Source: Apteryx mantelli (lineage: Eukaryota; Chordata; Aves; Apterygiformes; Apterygidae). Taken from it: a stretch of 64,000 nucleotides of DNA. The translations under genes were made by a program, and so were the position numbers. The stretch lies in contig NC_089980.1 of assembly GCF_036417845.1 (NCBI RefSeq), positions 112,431,169 through 112,495,168 of the forward strand. The letters are read 5' to 3'. Below are positions 61,411 to 64,000 of the stretch, one piece after another (position 1 is the first letter of the stretch; the number at the start of each line of letters is the position of its first letter). The notes below the pieces were generated by a model. It was not told the origin of the DNA, did not search any database, and worked only from the letters and a program-made list of their open reading frames with translations.

Positions 61411-63295
61411 CACTGAGCACATAGACTCCCTCAGAGTACCAAAGAATGCCTACAGAAATTCATTCCAGAATGTGGGGTAGGACAATACCTCTTTGCAAAC
61501 CAATAAATAGATTTTACATGGCGGGATGTGTTTCACTTGCTTATGCTGTTTCATTCAAGACAGGCTTGAGTAGATAAAGATCTAATAGACCAGTCTGAGC
61601 TTTCTCTTCACTGAAGACATTCAAAATGACTGCCCACGCCAAGATTTTGGATGAATTTTTCAAGTGAATCAGAGGTAGTAACGGCTACTGATGGAAGTGA
61701 GAGCTGTAAAAGCACAAGGCAGATTGAAGTAAAGGTTAAATGACACAAAACACCAAAACTGACTGGATATGCTTTCACAGTATCATTCACTTCAGAGCTA
61801 AATCTTCCTCTTTTGAAATCTTGAAGATTATGGAATCAATGCACGTCAAGAATTTAGGAAGTAGCCGTATAGATGGCTCAGTACATTTTCCTCACAAATA
61901 CTGAATTAGCTCACTAAGCCTAAAAAAGTCACTTCTGTCAGAGCACTTAGCTTTTCTCAAATTACCTGTGTTACAATTTGCTGTAAATTTCAAGTGATGA
62001 CGGCTTTTGTGTCTAAATTCAGCTTACTCTGTGACACTAGAGGCCACAAAAGAGCTTGTTTTGCAGCAGTGTGATACTAGCATTTTAATAACAGCTCCTT
62101 CAGAAGTGCTCTGCATAACTTGTGACCCAAATTTAGTGGCGAGGACATCTGTTGTATACTACCACCATGAACACCTCTTGAAGGAAAAGCTCCTTTGCTG
62201 ATTATATTAGAAGTCAAGTTCTTCATTTCCTAGAATGAAAGAATGAGGAATAGGCTAATAAAGACCCTGAAGATGTCACTAAAAATTTTTTATTCACTGG
62301 AATTTCATGACAGTTTTTTTTTTTTCCCCCCACCTATATAACATAGCAGGGCTGCTTCTCTTTTAGGTAATTTTAGGACCAAGGATTCCTTTTGGCAGCT
62401 GATATTTTATTTCTTCTAGAAAGACTGGAAATAGAACGGAAAGAACAGATATATAAAGCAACATACATCATAATATATTAATGTAGAAGACTATGGCTAT
62501 CCCAAAGTGGTTATAATCAGCTTCTCAATATCACATTCATTTTGTCCTCGTAGAATCCTAAAATAACCATTTTCTCCCCAAGATTTTCCCCAGGAATTTG
62601 CAGCAATCTAAAGAAAAACAAAGAGGAAAAAGTTACTAATTAGTGATTTTATGTAGTATTTAAAAATACAAGGTGTAAAAAGGTAAAATGAATCTTATGT
62701 GTTAGTCTTCATTAAAGAAACTGTTTCTCAGATTTTGTACCCTGAGAATCAGAATGTACTTGTTTTTTATGTTTTCTAAAGATTTGTTCCTTTCTCTTTT
62801 GATCACAATTTCAGTTCCCAAACCATTATGAATAAAAACAGAATGCTATTTCTACTAAGTAGTTTGACATGTTTTAGCAGAAATCATTAAATAATTCAAC
62901 TGTTGGCTGGAGGAAGTTGCCATTTAAACAGTAATGGTCAAAATTCCAATTACAACTAATGAGTTAAAGAGAGACCTAAGATATTAAAAAGCTGACTTTT
63001 AGTGAATTATATTGCATTCAGGTAGCTATTGACATTTTGAGCAATTTAGTTTCTCATGAAGTCAGTAGGAGTTCTGCCCTAGATGTCAGTAAAACTAAGC
63101 TATTATACCACAAGCCCTGCCATCAGCTATGTAAACTCCAAATTACCTTCTGCTGAACACTGGCATAATGGAACGAGCTGTTAATCATAATCAAAGTGAT
63201 AGAATCTGACTTATTCTAAGTGGATGAAAGCCAATACGTAATTTTTTCTGATAGCTGGCTGGCCTTTGCCAATGCACTTTAAATAGACAGCCTGG

Positions 63296-63324
63296 TTTTT
63301 TTTGTTTTTTGTTGTTTTTTTTTT
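63296..63324. repeat. T-rich tract
   Basis: T-rich run interrupted by single G (TTTTTTTTGTTTTTTGTTG and so on). Confidence 0.7.
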
Positions 63325-64000
63325 ATATAGTTTAGCCAATAATAGTGATTAATATTATTGAGTCCTCTTTGCAGGCATGAAAAAGAAGAGGATCTTCATG
63401 GGAAATTTGAATAAGGAGAGGGTATTCTTTGAAACAGAAAGGATGGTGTGGGGAAAAGCACAGATACAAGTGGAAGATCAAGACAAGTGGAAGAAGCAGA
63501 CTTTGAAACAGAGACAGATGATATTACAGTTCAAGGGTCAGCATCATAAAAGGTTGGCAGAAAAGGGCTGGAAAACTATGCAGAAGACTTTAAGGTGATG
63601 GGAAAAAAAGAGGGAAGAGGGAATGAAAGGAAAGAAGTTGTCTGATAATCTGTAATTTAGAGATTTTGTCTTCTGCCTCAAAACACAATGGTAAGGATTC
63701 ACTTACCCAGAACTTTTGTTTCTGTCCATCTTTGTCATCTAGTACTCCCCACCTGTTACAAGAGATGATACAGGTGAGGCCTCTGATACATATGTTCACA
63801 TTTTGTTGCTTGAAACAAGCAAACAGAAAGAAACGCTTATGATAGTTACCTGTCCTAACAGCAAAACCAGTAAAAAGCATGACTAATAGATATCTCCATG
63901 TTTTAAATGCTGTCAACAAACTCTGCTGCAGATGAAAATGAAGACATATATCCTGCTAGCGACAAGCCAAATTGCTGTCAGGGACTACAAAAATTTCCCA

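Larger units (their letters stand above)
56406..64000. other. Non-coding DNA with simple repeats, no gene seen
   Basis: No exon or RNA gene was recognised. Low-complexity tracts: T14 at 56558-56571, AAATA units at 57112-57136, T-rich at 60102-60120, GA-rich at 61388-61410, T12C6 at 62314-62331 and T-rich at 63296-63324. A short text at 63057-63080 (GAAGTCAGTAGGAGTTCTGC) may be another piece of the ancient palindromic repeat. A lysine-rich frame at 63377-63598 is purine-rich chance sequence. Confidence 0.5.

Overview
The window looks like nuclear DNA of a bird, or at least an archosaur-lineage sauropsid. The diagnostic evidence is three fragments of CR1 non-LTR retrotransposon in the reverse orientation (about 8.63, 13.48 and 36.94 kb). 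Two of these retain the typical avian CR1 3' end, which reads on the + strand as a run of the type TCATAGAATCAC...GGTTGGAAGGGACC. There is also a much older CR1-like copy (about 46.0-47.5 kb), two solo LTRs, scattered MIR/CORE-SINE remnants and generally AT-rich DNA. I cannot name the species.

I found no protein-coding gene, no convincing exon and no tRNA, rRNA or snRNA gene. The open frames are short (132 codons or fewer), lie on both strands, have no recognisable domains and are what AT-rich non-coding DNA gives by chance. The one exception is a frame inside the 13.5 kb CR1, which is the C-terminal end of the CR1 reverse-transcriptase ORF. The window is therefore best read as intergenic DNA or the inside of a very large intron.

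Layout: 0-8.6 kb is non-coding with a 15-bp minisatellite at 2.5 kb and simple repeats. 8.6-13.9 kb holds two CR1 fragments and a perfect 11-bp-arm palindrome. 14-23.5 kb is non-coding with a DR2-type nuclear receptor half-site pair at 21.3 kb. 23.5-25 kb is the most unusual stretch: two diverged copies (about 85 percent identical) of an unclassified 180-bp sequence face away from each other, with a short CpG-rich island (about 72 percent GC over its core) between them, beside the right copy. 25-31 kb has a MIR fragment and homeodomain/SOX-site-rich DNA. 31.04-31.34 kb is a clean 300-bp solo LTR with perfect 6-bp target duplications. 32-43.8 kb has MIR and CR1 fragments, degraded palindromic repeats and a G-quadruplex-prone purine tract at 40.2 kb. 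43.83-44.66 kb is a second, longer solo LTR with repeated U3 blocks. 46.0-47.5 kb is the ancient CR1. 47.5-64 kb is non-coding with a TA-rich satellite at 51.2 kb, MIR remnants and candidate conserved regulatory stretches.

No genes work together here. The interest lies in the repeat archaeology and in the CpG island with its flanking inverted pair. I saw no evidence of an undescribed biological system. The best leads are the 23.5-25 kb structure and a group of degraded palindromic repeats that appear to be ancient sauropsid interspersed elements.
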